NCBI RefSeq assembly: GCF_032335695.1 | Contig: NZ_JACTOJ010000009.1 | Span: 124,001 to 188,000 of the forward strand | DNA: 64,000 bases | Direction of reading: 5' to 3' | From: JACTOJ01 sp032335695 | Lineage (GTDB): Bacteria > Bacillota > Clostridia > Clostridiales > Clostridiaceae | Shown: positions 8,874 to 18,050 of the stretch, one piece after another | Position numbering within the stretch: position 1 is the first letter of the stretch | How the letters are laid out: the number at the start of each line of letters is the position of its first letter | Program-made: the position numbers and the translations under genes | The notes under the pieces: model-generated | What the model was told of the DNA's origin: nothing | The model's input: only the letters and a program-made list of their open reading frames with translations | Database searches by the model: none

Positions 8874-10391
8874 GTGAGTTTGGTGAAAGAAGTAAAATTT
8901 CAATTAGCAAAAATATTTTGCGATAAGATGGTACTTCAAAGAGATGCTGATATACCTGTTTGGGGAACTTCAAAAAGCAATGAAACTGTAAAAATAAGCA
9001 TTAATGGAAGTGAGTATCAAGGTGAGGCTAAAGATAGCAAATGGTTTGTATATATTTCACCATTACCTGCAGGTGGCCCATATGATATGAAAGTAACTTG
9101 CGGAAATGAAGAAATCACTATAAAAGATATATTGATAGGCGATGTATGGGTAGCTGGCGGACAATCAAATATGGAATTTAATCTTAAGGATACTATTGAT
9201 GGAAGAGAAGAAGCAGAAAAGGCAGATTACCAAGATATAAGATATTATCAAGTTCCTAAATTAGATTATGAAGAAGAAGGTGCAGAGGAGACAGCATCTG
9301 AATGGGTGTATTGCAATCCGGAAACCGCAAAGCATTTTTCAGCAGTAGCCTATCATTTTGCAAGGGTAATACATAGGGATATAAAAGTGCCTATAGGAAT
9401 AATTAATTGCAACAGAGGTGGAACGTCAGCCTCTTGTTGGTTAAAAGAAGAGTATCTAGCTGAAGATGAAGATTTAAAAATATATTTAGATGAATATTAC
9501 AATCATATAAAAGACTTAGATAGCGAAGTTTATGAAAAACAGATAGTAGATTATGATGAAACTTTAAAAACATATAATGCAAATGCAGAGAAATTTAATA
9601 AGGAGCATCCAGGAGCACCTTATGCGGAGCTGGAAAAAGCGGTAGGACAATTTCCATGGCCTCCTCCATTTGGGTGGAAATCCTATAGGAGACCTTCAGG
9701 TCTGTATAATATAATGGTAAAAAAGATTACTCCCTATGCAATAAAAGGAGTGATTTGGTATCAAGGTGAGGAAGATGCATCTAAGCCTAGAATCTATGGA
9801 AAGCTGTTTAATAATGTAATAAAAAATTGGAGAGAAGATTTCAATAGATTGGATTTACCATTTTTATTTGTACAGCTGCCGCGCTTTAATGATGAGACTG
9901 GCGATGGTGATAATTGGGCATATGTAAGGGAAGCACAGATGCTTACAATGAAAAATGATCTTAATACAGCTATGGCTGTTTCTATAGAGTATGGAGAGAG
10001 AGATGATGTCCATCCAAAGAATAAAAAGCCAGTAGGTGAAAGAGTGGCCCTTCTAGCAAAGGCTAAAGTATATGGAGAAAACATAGAATATACAGGTCCA
10101 ATTTACAAGGAAATGAAGATACAAGAAAATAAAATTATAGTAAGCTTCGAGCATATAGGAAGCGGATTAGAAGTAAAAGGTGAAACCCTAAAAAGTTTTA
10201 AAATATGTGGAGAAGATAGAAAATTTGTAGAAGCCAAAGCAGCTATAAATGGTGATACTGTGGAGGTTTATGGTCACAGTATAGATAAACCTGTAGCAGT
10301 AAGATATGGCTTCACAAGCTATGACGAAAACATGAATTTATACAATAGAGAAGGTCTTCCAGCAAGCCCTTTCAGAACAGATAATTTTTAA
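8874..10391 (+). CDS. Sialate O-acetylesterase-like SGNH hydrolase
   Basis: A 505-residue protein without signal peptide, so cytoplasmic. The catalytic serine lies in GGQSNMEF (about residues 94-101), the block WYQGEEDA near 300 and the Asp-His pair in DDVHP near 381, the layout of the SASA/carbohydrate esterase family. These enzymes remove acetyl groups from sialic acid or plant polysaccharide sugars. The start is GTG 8874 or GTG 8883 (MKEVKF); the SD is weak for both. It heads a sugar uptake locus, so it probably deacetylates an imported oligosaccharide; the exact sugar is not known. Confidence 0.82.
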   Translation: MSLVKEVKFQLAKIFCDKMVLQRDADIPVWGTSKSNETVKISINGSEYQGEAKDSKWFVYISPLPAGGPYDMKVTCGNEEITIKDILIGDVWVAGGQSNMEFNLKDTIDGREEAEKADYQDIRYYQVPKLDYEEEGAEETASEWVYCNPETAKHFSAVAYHFARVIHRDIKVPIGIINCNRGGTSASCWLKEEYLAEDEDLKIYLDEYYNHIKDLDSEVYEKQIVDYDETLKTYNANAEKFNKEHPGAPYAELEKAVGQFPWPPPFGWKSYRRPSGLYNIMVKKITPYAIKGVIWYQGEEDASKPRIYGKLFNNVIKNWREDFNRLDLPFLFVQLPRFNDETGDGDNWAYVREAQMLTMKNDLNTAMAVSIEYGERDDVHPKNKKPVGERVALLAKAKVYGENIEYTGPIYKEMKIQENKIIVSFEHIGSGLEVKGETLKSFKICGEDRKFVEAKAAINGDTVEVYGHSIDKPVAVRYGFTSYDENMNLYNREGLPASPFRTDNF

Positions 10392-10416
10392 TAAGTTAAA
10401 ATTTTCCCCTTATTAT

Positions 10417-10469
10417 AAAAGACTATGCTTAAAAATATTGATATTAATATTTTTAGGTCATAGTCTTTT
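10417..10469 (+). terminator. Long hairpin after the esterase gene
   Basis: AAAAGACTATG / CATAGTCTTTT encloses a second stem AAAAATATT / AATATTTTT. The T-run is short, but the stem is strong. Confidence 0.7.
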
Positions 10470-10841
10470 CAATATTTGTACGAAATATTTAATATTTAAA
10501 GAAAAAACTAAACTTATTCTATATAAAATTACTGTGGTATAAAGTAAAATGAATGAGTGAGTTAAGAGCGGTAACTTTACTTACAAAGGCGTTATGTAAA
10601 TAAATATATAAAAAAAGATATATAAATAAATTTTCTTTAATTTTTTATATATCTTATAAAACCTTGAAAATACAAGGCTTATAGAAAAAATCAACTTTGT
10701 AAATGTAAATAAAAAATAAACAAATATTTAATTTTTTAAGTAAAAAGCAAATTTTTTATATTGTTAAGATAAGGTTTACATTGTAATATAAATCTGTAAG
10801 ATATATTACTTAAAGTAATATCATACTAAGGGGGGTACAAG
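10470..10841 (+). promoter_or_regulatory. Upstream region of the sugar-binding protein gene with operator-like palindrome
   Basis: A gene-free, AT-rich stretch. It holds an AT hairpin (AAGATATATA / TATATATCTT, about 10615-10655), a small hairpin CCTTG/CAAGG, and a perfect 9-bp palindrome ATATTACTT-a-AAGTAATAT at 10803-10821, 10 bases before the SD AAGGGGGG. The palindrome is a candidate operator or leader hairpin. The AraC-type response regulators downstream are the obvious candidates to act here (inference). Confidence 0.5.
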
Positions 10842-12515
10842 ATGAATAAAAAGAAAATTGTTACATGTTTAGTATGTGCAGCATTGGTTGTCACCGTTTT
10901 CGCAGGTTGCGGAAAGAAGAATGAATCAAATAGTTCATCATCAAATGGCAAAAATACTTTCACTTTGTTTGTTGACGGTGGAGGATACAAGCCTCTACAG
11001 CTAACAGATACAACTGTAGGTAAAGAAATCACAAAGCTTACAGGAGTTACTCTTAAATGCGATTATCTAGTTGGCAGTGATGAAAAGACTAAAGCAGGAC
11101 TAATGATAGCATCAGGAGAATACCCTGATTTGTTAAATGGAGGAAATGCTTTAACAGACTTTATAAGTGCTGGAGCATTAGTCCCATTGGATGACTATAT
11201 TGAAAAATATGGTACTAACATTAAAAAGTACTACGGAGATGACCTTAAGAAGCTTAAATCTCCAGATGGACATATTTATACATTATCTCCAGGAAGAAAA
11301 GCTAACACACCAATATATGCAACTTCAGGCTTCAATTTAATAGCTGATTTATTAAAACAGCAGGGTTATCCTAAAGTTACTGAATTAAATGATTACTTTG
11401 ACAGGATAGAAAAGTATGTTAAAGAAAATCCTAATTACAACGGAAAACCAACTATAGGATTTGCAGCAGAAACTGATTCTACTGGAAACTATATTTTAAC
11501 AAATGCTCCTGCATATTTGGCAGGATATCCAAATACAGGAAATAATATTATAACAAAAGGATCTGATGGACAATATACAGCAAAGAACTTCTATTTGACT
11601 AATTACGCTCATGATTACTTCAAGAAGTTAAATGAAGAATGGAGCAAGGGTATTCTTGATCCAGATATGTTCACTCAGAACCAGGATGCTTTCAAAGCTA
11701 AGATTTCTTCAGGAAGAGTAGTTGGTTACTACGATGAAAGATGGAGATTAAGTGATTCTATAACTGCTCTTGAGCAGCAGAAACAGTATGACAGAATTCC
11801 AGTTTCAATGCCTGTAACTTTCGCAGGTGTTACAAATAACTCTTACGGTGGAATAAATGTTACTTCTGTACAGGCTGGTGTAAGTATAACAAAGAGCTGT
11901 AAAGATCCTGTAGCAGCATTTAAGTTCCTTGATGCAATGTGCGGAGATGAAATTCAGAAGCTAGTTGAATGGGGACAAAAAGGTACTGACTATGAAGTTG
12001 ATTCAAACGGGAAAATGACTAAGAATGCTGATCAGTTAAAGCAGATGGATGATGCTAACTATGGACAGACTAGTGGTATAGGTCAGTTCTGGATGTTCCC
12101 TCATCCAAACTTTGGAAAAGATTCTAAGTATGCTGACGGAAACATTGTTTCACCACAGGATACTGATGCATATATATCAACAAAATACAAACCATATGAA
12201 CAAGACATAGTTAAAGCATACAATGTTAAGAGTCTTGCTGATTTAGTTTCAGCACCAATAGATTCACCATTCGGATATGGATGGGATATACAGATTCCAG
12301 ACAGCAAACAAGATGTAAAGATAGCTCAGCAGAATGCTGGAAATATAGCAATAGCTTACATGCCTAAGCTTATAACTGGAAAAACAGCAAACTTTGAAAG
12401 CGTATGGAGCGAATATTCACAGAAAATGAAAGATGCTAAGTATGACATAGGAAATGACTATATCACTCAGCAGGTTAATCAAAGAGTTAAAGATTGGGGA
12501 ACTGCTTCTAAGTAG
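10842..12515 (+). CDS. Extracellular sugar-binding lipoprotein of an ABC importer
   Basis: A 557-residue solute-binding protein. The signal peptide is followed by a lipobox ending FAGC (Cys at about residue 22), then a Ser/Asn-rich linker. The length and the pattern 'GEYPDLLNGG ... GALVPLDDYIEKYG ... PAYLAGYP' match the large LipO/YtcQ-type binding proteins paired with LplB/LplC-like permeases. It captures an oligosaccharide outside the cell. No ATPase gene is in the locus; importers of this type usually share a general MsmX-like ATPase. A 12-bp hairpin after the stop probably stabilises this part of the mRNA. Confidence 0.88.
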   Translation: MNKKKIVTCLVCAALVVTVFAGCGKKNESNSSSSNGKNTFTLFVDGGGYKPLQLTDTTVGKEITKLTGVTLKCDYLVGSDEKTKAGLMIASGEYPDLLNGGNALTDFISAGALVPLDDYIEKYGTNIKKYYGDDLKKLKSPDGHIYTLSPGRKANTPIYATSGFNLIADLLKQQGYPKVTELNDYFDRIEKYVKENPNYNGKPTIGFAAETDSTGNYILTNAPAYLAGYPNTGNNIITKGSDGQYTAKNFYLTNYAHDYFKKLNEEWSKGILDPDMFTQNQDAFKAKISSGRVVGYYDERWRLSDSITALEQQKQYDRIPVSMPVTFAGVTNNSYGGINVTSVQAGVSITKSCKDPVAAFKFLDAMCGDEIQKLVEWGQKGTDYEVDSNGKMTKNADQLKQMDDANYGQTSGIGQFWMFPHPNFGKDSKYADGNIVSPQDTDAYISTKYKPYEQDIVKAYNVKSLADLVSAPIDSPFGYGWDIQIPDSKQDVKIAQQNAGNIAIAYMPKLITGKTANFESVWSEYSQKMKDAKYDIGNDYITQQVNQRVKDWGTASK

Positions 12516-12527
12516 TTCAAATTAAGT

Positions 12528-12557
12528 AGGATTTCCAAGGTAACACTTGGAAATCCT
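12528..12557 (+). promoter_or_regulatory. Intra-operon hairpin between binding-protein and permease genes
   Basis: A perfect 12-bp stem (AGGATTTCCAAG / CTTGGAAATCCT) with a 6-base loop and no T-run. Such a structure blocks 3' exonucleases or partly attenuates, which would give more binding protein than permease. Confidence 0.75.
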
Positions 12558-12644
12558 ATAAATAAATTAGAAAGCAAGAAGTGTTATGAAGATTCATAAT
12601 ATGCTTTACATAAATATTACACAATAATTACAGGGGGTATTTAT

Positions 12645-13601
12645 ATGCAAAAGTCTGAAGTGGTAGTTAATGGCTTTGTTCCTAAAAAGAAAAAAAGTTT
12701 CCTACAGCAACTATCTAGCCAAAAAGAATTAGTAATTATAACTCTTCCATTTCTATTGCTGCTATTAATTTTTAATTATGCGCCGCTTTGGGGATGGATT
12801 ACAGCATTTCAAAATTATAAGCCTGCTTTAGGTGTTTCAGGATCTGAGTGGGTTGGACTTAAAAATTTTACTGATTTATTTCACGATAGCAATTTCTATC
12901 ATGCTCTTAGAAATACTTTAGGAATAGCTATTTTGAAATTCATATTCGGTTTTTTAACTTCAATTACTTTAGCGGTGCTTATAAATGAAGTAAGACATCA
13001 GAAATATAAAAAAGTTGTACAAACTATATCCTATCTTCCACACTTTGTTTCCTGGGTTGTAGCAGCTAACATAGTATATAATGTTCTCTCTACAGATGAT
13101 GGTATAGTTAATAAGGTTTTAGTTAATCTTCATTTAGTATCTCATCCTATAAGTTTTATGGGAATACCTACTGCCTTCTGGGGAGTAATGGTAGGGTCAG
13201 ATATTTGGAAGGAAGTTGGCTGGAACTCTATAATTTATTTAGCAGCAATGACTTCCATAGATAGTGAACTTTATGAAGCAGCAAGCATCGACGGGGCTGG
13301 AAGAATTAGAAAAATATTTGCTATAACTCTTCCAAGCATAGTTCCTACAATAAAAATTCTTATGATATTGAGTATTGGATCACTTTTAAGTGTAGGTTTT
13401 GAACAAACATACCTTCTATCAAATCCATCAGTATTGGATTATTCGCAGACTATAGAACTGTATGTTTATAACTATGGTATTCCACTTGGCAGATACTCCT
13501 TTGCAACAGCAGCAGGTATATTTAACTCTGTGGTAGCCCTAGTTTTAGTTACATCTTTCAATAGGCTGTCAAAAATGATTGATGGAGAGAGTGCGTTTTA
13601 A
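12645..13601 (+). CDS. Carbohydrate ABC transporter permease, LplB-like
   Basis: A 318-residue protein with six membrane segments. The EAA loop reads YEAASIDGAGRIRKIFAITLP (about residues 210-230, shown here in parts: EAASIDGAG, then ITLP), the contact site for the ATPase. The N-terminus (about 1-30) is basic. A GGGGG SD precedes ATG 12645. It forms a heterodimeric channel with the next gene's product. Confidence 0.88.
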   Translation: MQKSEVVVNGFVPKKKKSFLQQLSSQKELVIITLPFLLLLLIFNYAPLWGWITAFQNYKPALGVSGSEWVGLKNFTDLFHDSNFYHALRNTLGIAILKFIFGFLTSITLAVLINEVRHQKYKKVVQTISYLPHFVSWVVAANIVYNVLSTDDGIVNKVLVNLHLVSHPISFMGIPTAFWGVMVGSDIWKEVGWNSIIYLAAMTSIDSELYEAASIDGAGRIRKIFAITLPSIVPTIKILMILSIGSLLSVGFEQTYLLSNPSVLDYSQTIELYVYNYGIPLGRYSFATAAGIFNSVVALVLVTSFNRLSKMIDGESAF

Positions 13602-13621
13602 TTAAAAAAGGAGGTATATAT

Positions 13622-14527
13622 ATGAAAAGCAGAAAAGTTGGATCAAGACTCACTAGAGGAGATATCACATTTGATACAATAAATTATATAATACTAGCTT
13701 TGCTCGTAATTGTTACATTGTATCCATTTATTAATACTTTAGCAGTTTCATTTAATGATTCAGTAGATTCTACAAGAGGAGGAATATATCTTCTTCCTAG
13801 AAAATTTACTTTGTATAATTATAAAAATATATTAAGTGAGTCTGCTATATATGGAGCAACACTTATTTCAGTACTTCGTGCTTTAATAGGTTCAGTGTTA
13901 AATGTACTGGCAAGCTTAATAGTTGCTTATGCCATAAGTAAAAAAGACTTTGTGTTTCGTAAATTTTATTCAAGAATTTTTATATTCTCAATGTATTTCA
14001 GTGCAGGTTTGATACCAGGATATCTTTGGATAAAAGATTTAGGGCTTAGAAATAATTTCTTAGTATACGTATTACCAGCAATAGTAAGTGCTTGGAATAT
14101 AATGGTTGTAAGAAGCTACATCGATGGACTTCCAGGAAGTATTGTAGAATCAGCTAAGATTGATGGGGCAAGCGAAACTAGAATAATATTTTCAATAATA
14201 TTCCCACTAAGTTTACCAGTTTTGGCTACTATAACCTTGTTTGTAGCTGTAGGACAATGGAACTCATGGTTTGATACAATGCTTTATTGTTCAAGTGTAC
14301 AATCTTTGAGTACACTGCAGTACGAACTGCAGAAGGTTCTGCAATCCACTCAAGCCTTGCAGATGCAAAATGCGTTTGTTAAACATCCAGATGGTTCAGG
14401 ATCAGTTACTCCACTATCAATTAAGGCTACTATGACAATAATAGCTATAGTACCTATATTGTGTGTGTATCCTTTCCTTCAAAAGTATTTTGTTAAGGGA
14501 CTTACACTTGGTGGTGTAAAAGGCTAA
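13622..14527 (+). CDS. Carbohydrate ABC transporter permease, LplC/YtcP-like
   Basis: A 301-residue protein with six membrane segments and the EAA-type loop 'ESAKIDGASETRIIFSIIFP' around residues 178-197. The partner of the preceding permease, 20 bases downstream, with AGGAGG before its ATG. The second-permease family of oligosaccharide importers often ends with ...GLTLGGVKG as here. A terminator follows at 14547. Confidence 0.88.
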   Translation: MKSRKVGSRLTRGDITFDTINYIILALLVIVTLYPFINTLAVSFNDSVDSTRGGIYLLPRKFTLYNYKNILSESAIYGATLISVLRALIGSVLNVLASLIVAYAISKKDFVFRKFYSRIFIFSMYFSAGLIPGYLWIKDLGLRNNFLVYVLPAIVSAWNIMVVRSYIDGLPGSIVESAKIDGASETRIIFSIIFPLSLPVLATITLFVAVGQWNSWFDTMLYCSSVQSLSTLQYELQKVLQSTQALQMQNAFVKHPDGSGSVTPLSIKATMTIIAIVPILCVYPFLQKYFVKGLTLGGVKG

Positions 14528-14546
14528 TGTTTTAGTAAAATAATAG

Positions 14547-14585
14547 AAGGTTGCTATAATATGAAGATAGTATAGCAGCCTTTTT
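14547..14585 (+). terminator. Terminator of the importer operon
   Basis: GGTTGCTATA pairs with TATAGCAGCC (one G-U) and is followed by TTTTTG. Confidence 0.85.
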
Positions 14586-14699
14586 GTAGTATAAAGCTAT
14601 ATAGTGAAATAAAGGGGAAAAAGCTTTACATAATATATTTTTTGTGTAAAACTAAAGATAGGATAGATATGTATTATATAATGTTTGGTGGGAATAAAA

Positions 14700-16454
14700 T
14701 TGATAAAAATAATATTAAATAAACATCCTATTGATAACATAAGCGTGAAAAATAAATTGCTGCTCATATATATTCTATGTGCTTTTTTACCTGTGATTTT
14801 TACAAATACAGTATTTTTAAAAGTAACTAGCAACAATGTGAAAAATCAGCAATTAGAATTAATAAATTCCTCTCTTCAGAAGACAAAACTTCAACTATAT
14901 AAGGATATAGACGATGGAACTCTGGCTGCATATACTATTCTTACAGATCAGCAAATTAATAATTCCTTGGAAAGAAATTATATTTCCATGGAAGATTTTT
15001 ATGATGAATATAACAGATATCTTAGAGACAGCCTTCAGAAAATATTATATATGGTAAATCAGATTGGAGAAGTAAATATATATACTAACAATCCTAACAT
15101 ACCTAATAGCAGCGGATATCAATTTATAACTGATGACGTGAAAGAGCAAGAATGGTATAAATATGCTTTAAGCGATCCAAAAGTGTTTCATATGATTGCC
15201 TATGAAAGCGGAGGAAATAAGTATTTTAGTTTAATAAAAGTGTTAAATTATTTTAATTCAGGTCAGAAGTATAATAAGGTACTTAAGATTGATTTTAGCG
15301 ATTATAAATTACAAACAACTTTAGATTCTGAGAAATTAAGCGGACAGGTGTACTTGTTAAATGATGGAGATAGGGTAGTCTGCACTACAGATCAGCAATA
15401 TGGTGAAGGAAAAATACTTCCTATATTCGATGAAAGCCTTTTCAAGAAAAGCGATACTATAATCAAAACGGATTTTGATAAATATAGTCAGACCAAGGGA
15501 TGGCAGCTTGCATTGGTAGTGAATGAACAGGATATTACCACTAATATAAATGAATCTAAGCAATATATATATTACCTATGCATAATTAATCTATTATTTG
15601 CTTTTGTGATTATTCAGATCATTTCATCTTCCTTTAAGTACAGACTAAAGATTCTTACTAAGCACATTAAGAAGGTAAGAAAGCAGAATTTTGAGATAGT
15701 GGAGTGCAATGAAGGAAGAGATGAAATAGGAGAAGTAATAAGAGAATTTAATAGAATGACTCTTAAGATAAATGAGCTTATAAGAGATGTATATGAGGAA
15801 AAAATACAGAAGAAAAATCTAGAGATAGAGCGAAGGCAAGCTGAAATAAATGCTCTTCAAAGCCAAATAAATCCTCATTTCCTTTTTAATGTTTTAGAGA
15901 GCATACGTATGAGAAGTGTAATAAAAAAAGAAACTGAAACTGCTCAGATTATTAAGTATGTATCAAAGATGTTTAGGAGACTGCTTCAGTGGGAAAATGA
16001 TATGATAACCATAAAGGAAGAAACAGAATATATTGAAGATTTTTTAAAGATAGAAAAATATAGATTTGGTGATAAAATAGATTATGAGATGGAAATAAAT
16101 CAAGAGGCTCTCTATTTTAATGTTCCCAAAATGATTTTCCAGCCTTTAGTAGAAAATGCCTGTGCCCATGGAATAGAACGGAAAAAAGATGGCGGAAAGG
16201 TTTCTATGAAACTAGACCTTGAAGAAGGAAAGCTTATTTGCATAATAGAAGATAATGGTACTGGTATTGAGGATAATAAGCTAAAAGATATAATCAGCAA
16301 TATGCATAAGGAGACCAGTGATGGTAAAAGTATAGGAATTAAAAATGTTTATAACAGATTAAAGCTCATATATGATGATAAATTTACTTTTAAAATAGAA
16401 AGTGTATTTGGACAAGGCACGAGAATAGTTATAAGCATACCTACCGAAGACTAA
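14700..16454 (+). CDS. Sensor histidine kinase, YesM-like
   Basis: A 584-residue kinase. The start TTG 14700 has GTGGG eight bases upstream; the longer frame from TTG 14685 would place the SD inside the gene. Membrane segments lie near residues 20-40 and 290-315, enclosing an extracellular sensor domain, followed by HAMP. The phospho-accepting His is in NPHFLFNVLESIRM and the ATP-binding domain has ENACAHGI and DNGTGI. This family senses sugars or binding proteins and activates AraC-type response regulators such as the two genes that follow. Confidence 0.9.
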   Translation: MIKIILNKHPIDNISVKNKLLLIYILCAFLPVIFTNTVFLKVTSNNVKNQQLELINSSLQKTKLQLYKDIDDGTLAAYTILTDQQINNSLERNYISMEDFYDEYNRYLRDSLQKILYMVNQIGEVNIYTNNPNIPNSSGYQFITDDVKEQEWYKYALSDPKVFHMIAYESGGNKYFSLIKVLNYFNSGQKYNKVLKIDFSDYKLQTTLDSEKLSGQVYLLNDGDRVVCTTDQQYGEGKILPIFDESLFKKSDTIIKTDFDKYSQTKGWQLALVVNEQDITTNINESKQYIYYLCIINLLFAFVIIQIISSSFKYRLKILTKHIKKVRKQNFEIVECNEGRDEIGEVIREFNRMTLKINELIRDVYEEKIQKKNLEIERRQAEINALQSQINPHFLFNVLESIRMRSVIKKETETAQIIKYVSKMFRRLLQWENDMITIKEETEYIEDFLKIEKYRFGDKIDYEMEINQEALYFNVPKMIFQPLVENACAHGIERKKDGGKVSMKLDLEEGKLICIIEDNGTGIEDNKLKDIISNMHKETSDGKSIGIKNVYNRLKLIYDDKFTFKIESVFGQGTRIVISIPTED

Positions 16455-16475
16455 CTCAGATGGGAGGAAGCTAAT

Positions 16476-18038
16476 TTGTATAAAGTTATGATAGTAGACG
16501 ATGAACCATTTGTTAGGCAAGGTTTAATATCCTTAATCAATTGGGCAGAATATGATTTTCAGATATGCTGTGAGTCAGATAATGGCATTGATGCCTTAAA
16601 AAGTGCTAAAGAATATTCACCAGATTTAATCATCACTGACATAAGAATGCCAGAGATGAGTGGCTTAGAACTGATAAGAGAATGTGAAAAAGAGTTGAAA
16701 AGTGGCTGTAAATATATAATATTAAGCGGGTACAGCGAATTTGAATATGCTAGACAAGCGATGAGCTATGGGGTAGTAAATTATATTCTTAAGCCTATTG
16801 ATGAGGATGAAGTTAAGGAATCACTTGCAAGAATAAAAAAAGAGCTAGACGAAAAAAATCAAAGATTAAGTTCGTTTCTTGATTATAAAATTTTGGCTGC
16901 CAATGTGTTAAAAAAATACATGAATGGGCAGGCGGATAAAAATAAATTAAATAAGGTTAGGGAATTTATTCCTAATTTTGATAAGGGCAAATTCTGTTAT
17001 GGAATTATTCTACCTATAGAAATAGAGAATAAAGAATTAAAAGAGTATAGCGTTGCTCAAATGGTTAAAAAGTTTATTTCTCGAGTATTTGCCCAAAGCA
17101 CATTCATTTATGTTATTGAGGAAGAAAATACGTAGGGAATTTTATTCACGGATGAATTATATAAAAAATATAAAGATATAGAAGAACTAGGTTATACTAT
17201 AATAAATAAAATTAAAGATGAACTGGATATTGAATGTACTCTCTATTTAGGCGAGAAGGCAGAAGGTATCGTTAATTTAGTACAATCTAGAGAGACTTGC
17301 TTGAAAGCAATAAACAATAATTTTATTTTAGCCCAAAAAGGTGTATTGAGCTATGAAAAACTGAAAGATGTTGAATTTAATTATGACAGCATAAATAAAG
17401 AATTGCTAGAAAATCTTTTGGAAGCTGTGGAAAAGAATAATGTGGACAAAATATATAGTGATATAGAAAAAATTGAAATTGAGATAGTAAAAGAATCTAC
17501 AGCTCCGGAAGTGGCAAAATCAAATATAATTAGCTTTGAGTTTGAAGTCTTAAATAATATAATTAATATGAAAGGAGATCCTTCGATAATATCAAATAGT
17601 ATTGAAAGACTCCAAAATGATTTTACTTTTGTAAAGGATTTAAAAAACAGGCTTCAAGAATTTTGTATAGAAACTGCCAAATATATAACAGATTTAAAGC
17701 AATACAAAAGTAAGGGTGTATTGTTAGAAGTGAAGGATTATATTGAAAATAATTTTCAAAAAGATTTAAGATTAAAAAGCCTTTCGGAGCATTTTTATAT
17801 AAATCCTATATATCTTGGACAGATATTTAAAAAGAATTTCGGAATGTCTTTTAATGATTACTTAAATAATATTAGAGTAGAAAAAGCAAAGGAATTACTT
17901 CTGAATACAGATAAAAAGATTTGTGATATTGCAGAAAATGTGGGATACAAGGATACTAATTATTTTATAAGCAGATTTGAAAAAATAACTCATACTACGC
18001 CAACAGAATATAAAAAAATATGTAAAAAAGATATATAG
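16476..18038 (+). pseudogene. YesN-like response regulator interrupted by one in-frame TAG
   Basis: The frame is intact for 520 codons except for an amber codon at 17133-17135. Residues 1-219 hold the receiver domain (DD at 8-9, phosphorylated Asp in DLIITDIRMPEMSG, Lys in LKPIDEDE). The part after the stop (17136-18038) stays in the same frame and ends with an AraC-type DNA-binding domain (ENVGYKDTNYFISRFEKITH). In the paralogue next door the aligned position is Tyr (WKYGII versus T-stop-GIL), so a single TAT or TAC to TAG change could explain it. Read as is, only a receiver fragment is made, plus perhaps a restart product near 17301. A sequencing error is possible. Confidence 0.8.
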
Positions 18039-18050
18039 CAAGGAGGTGAT

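Noticed and set aside
17133..17135. Pyrrolysine or programmed read-through at the TAG
   Set aside because: No pyrrolysine genes or downstream structure are visible in the window; a mutation or sequencing error is simpler.
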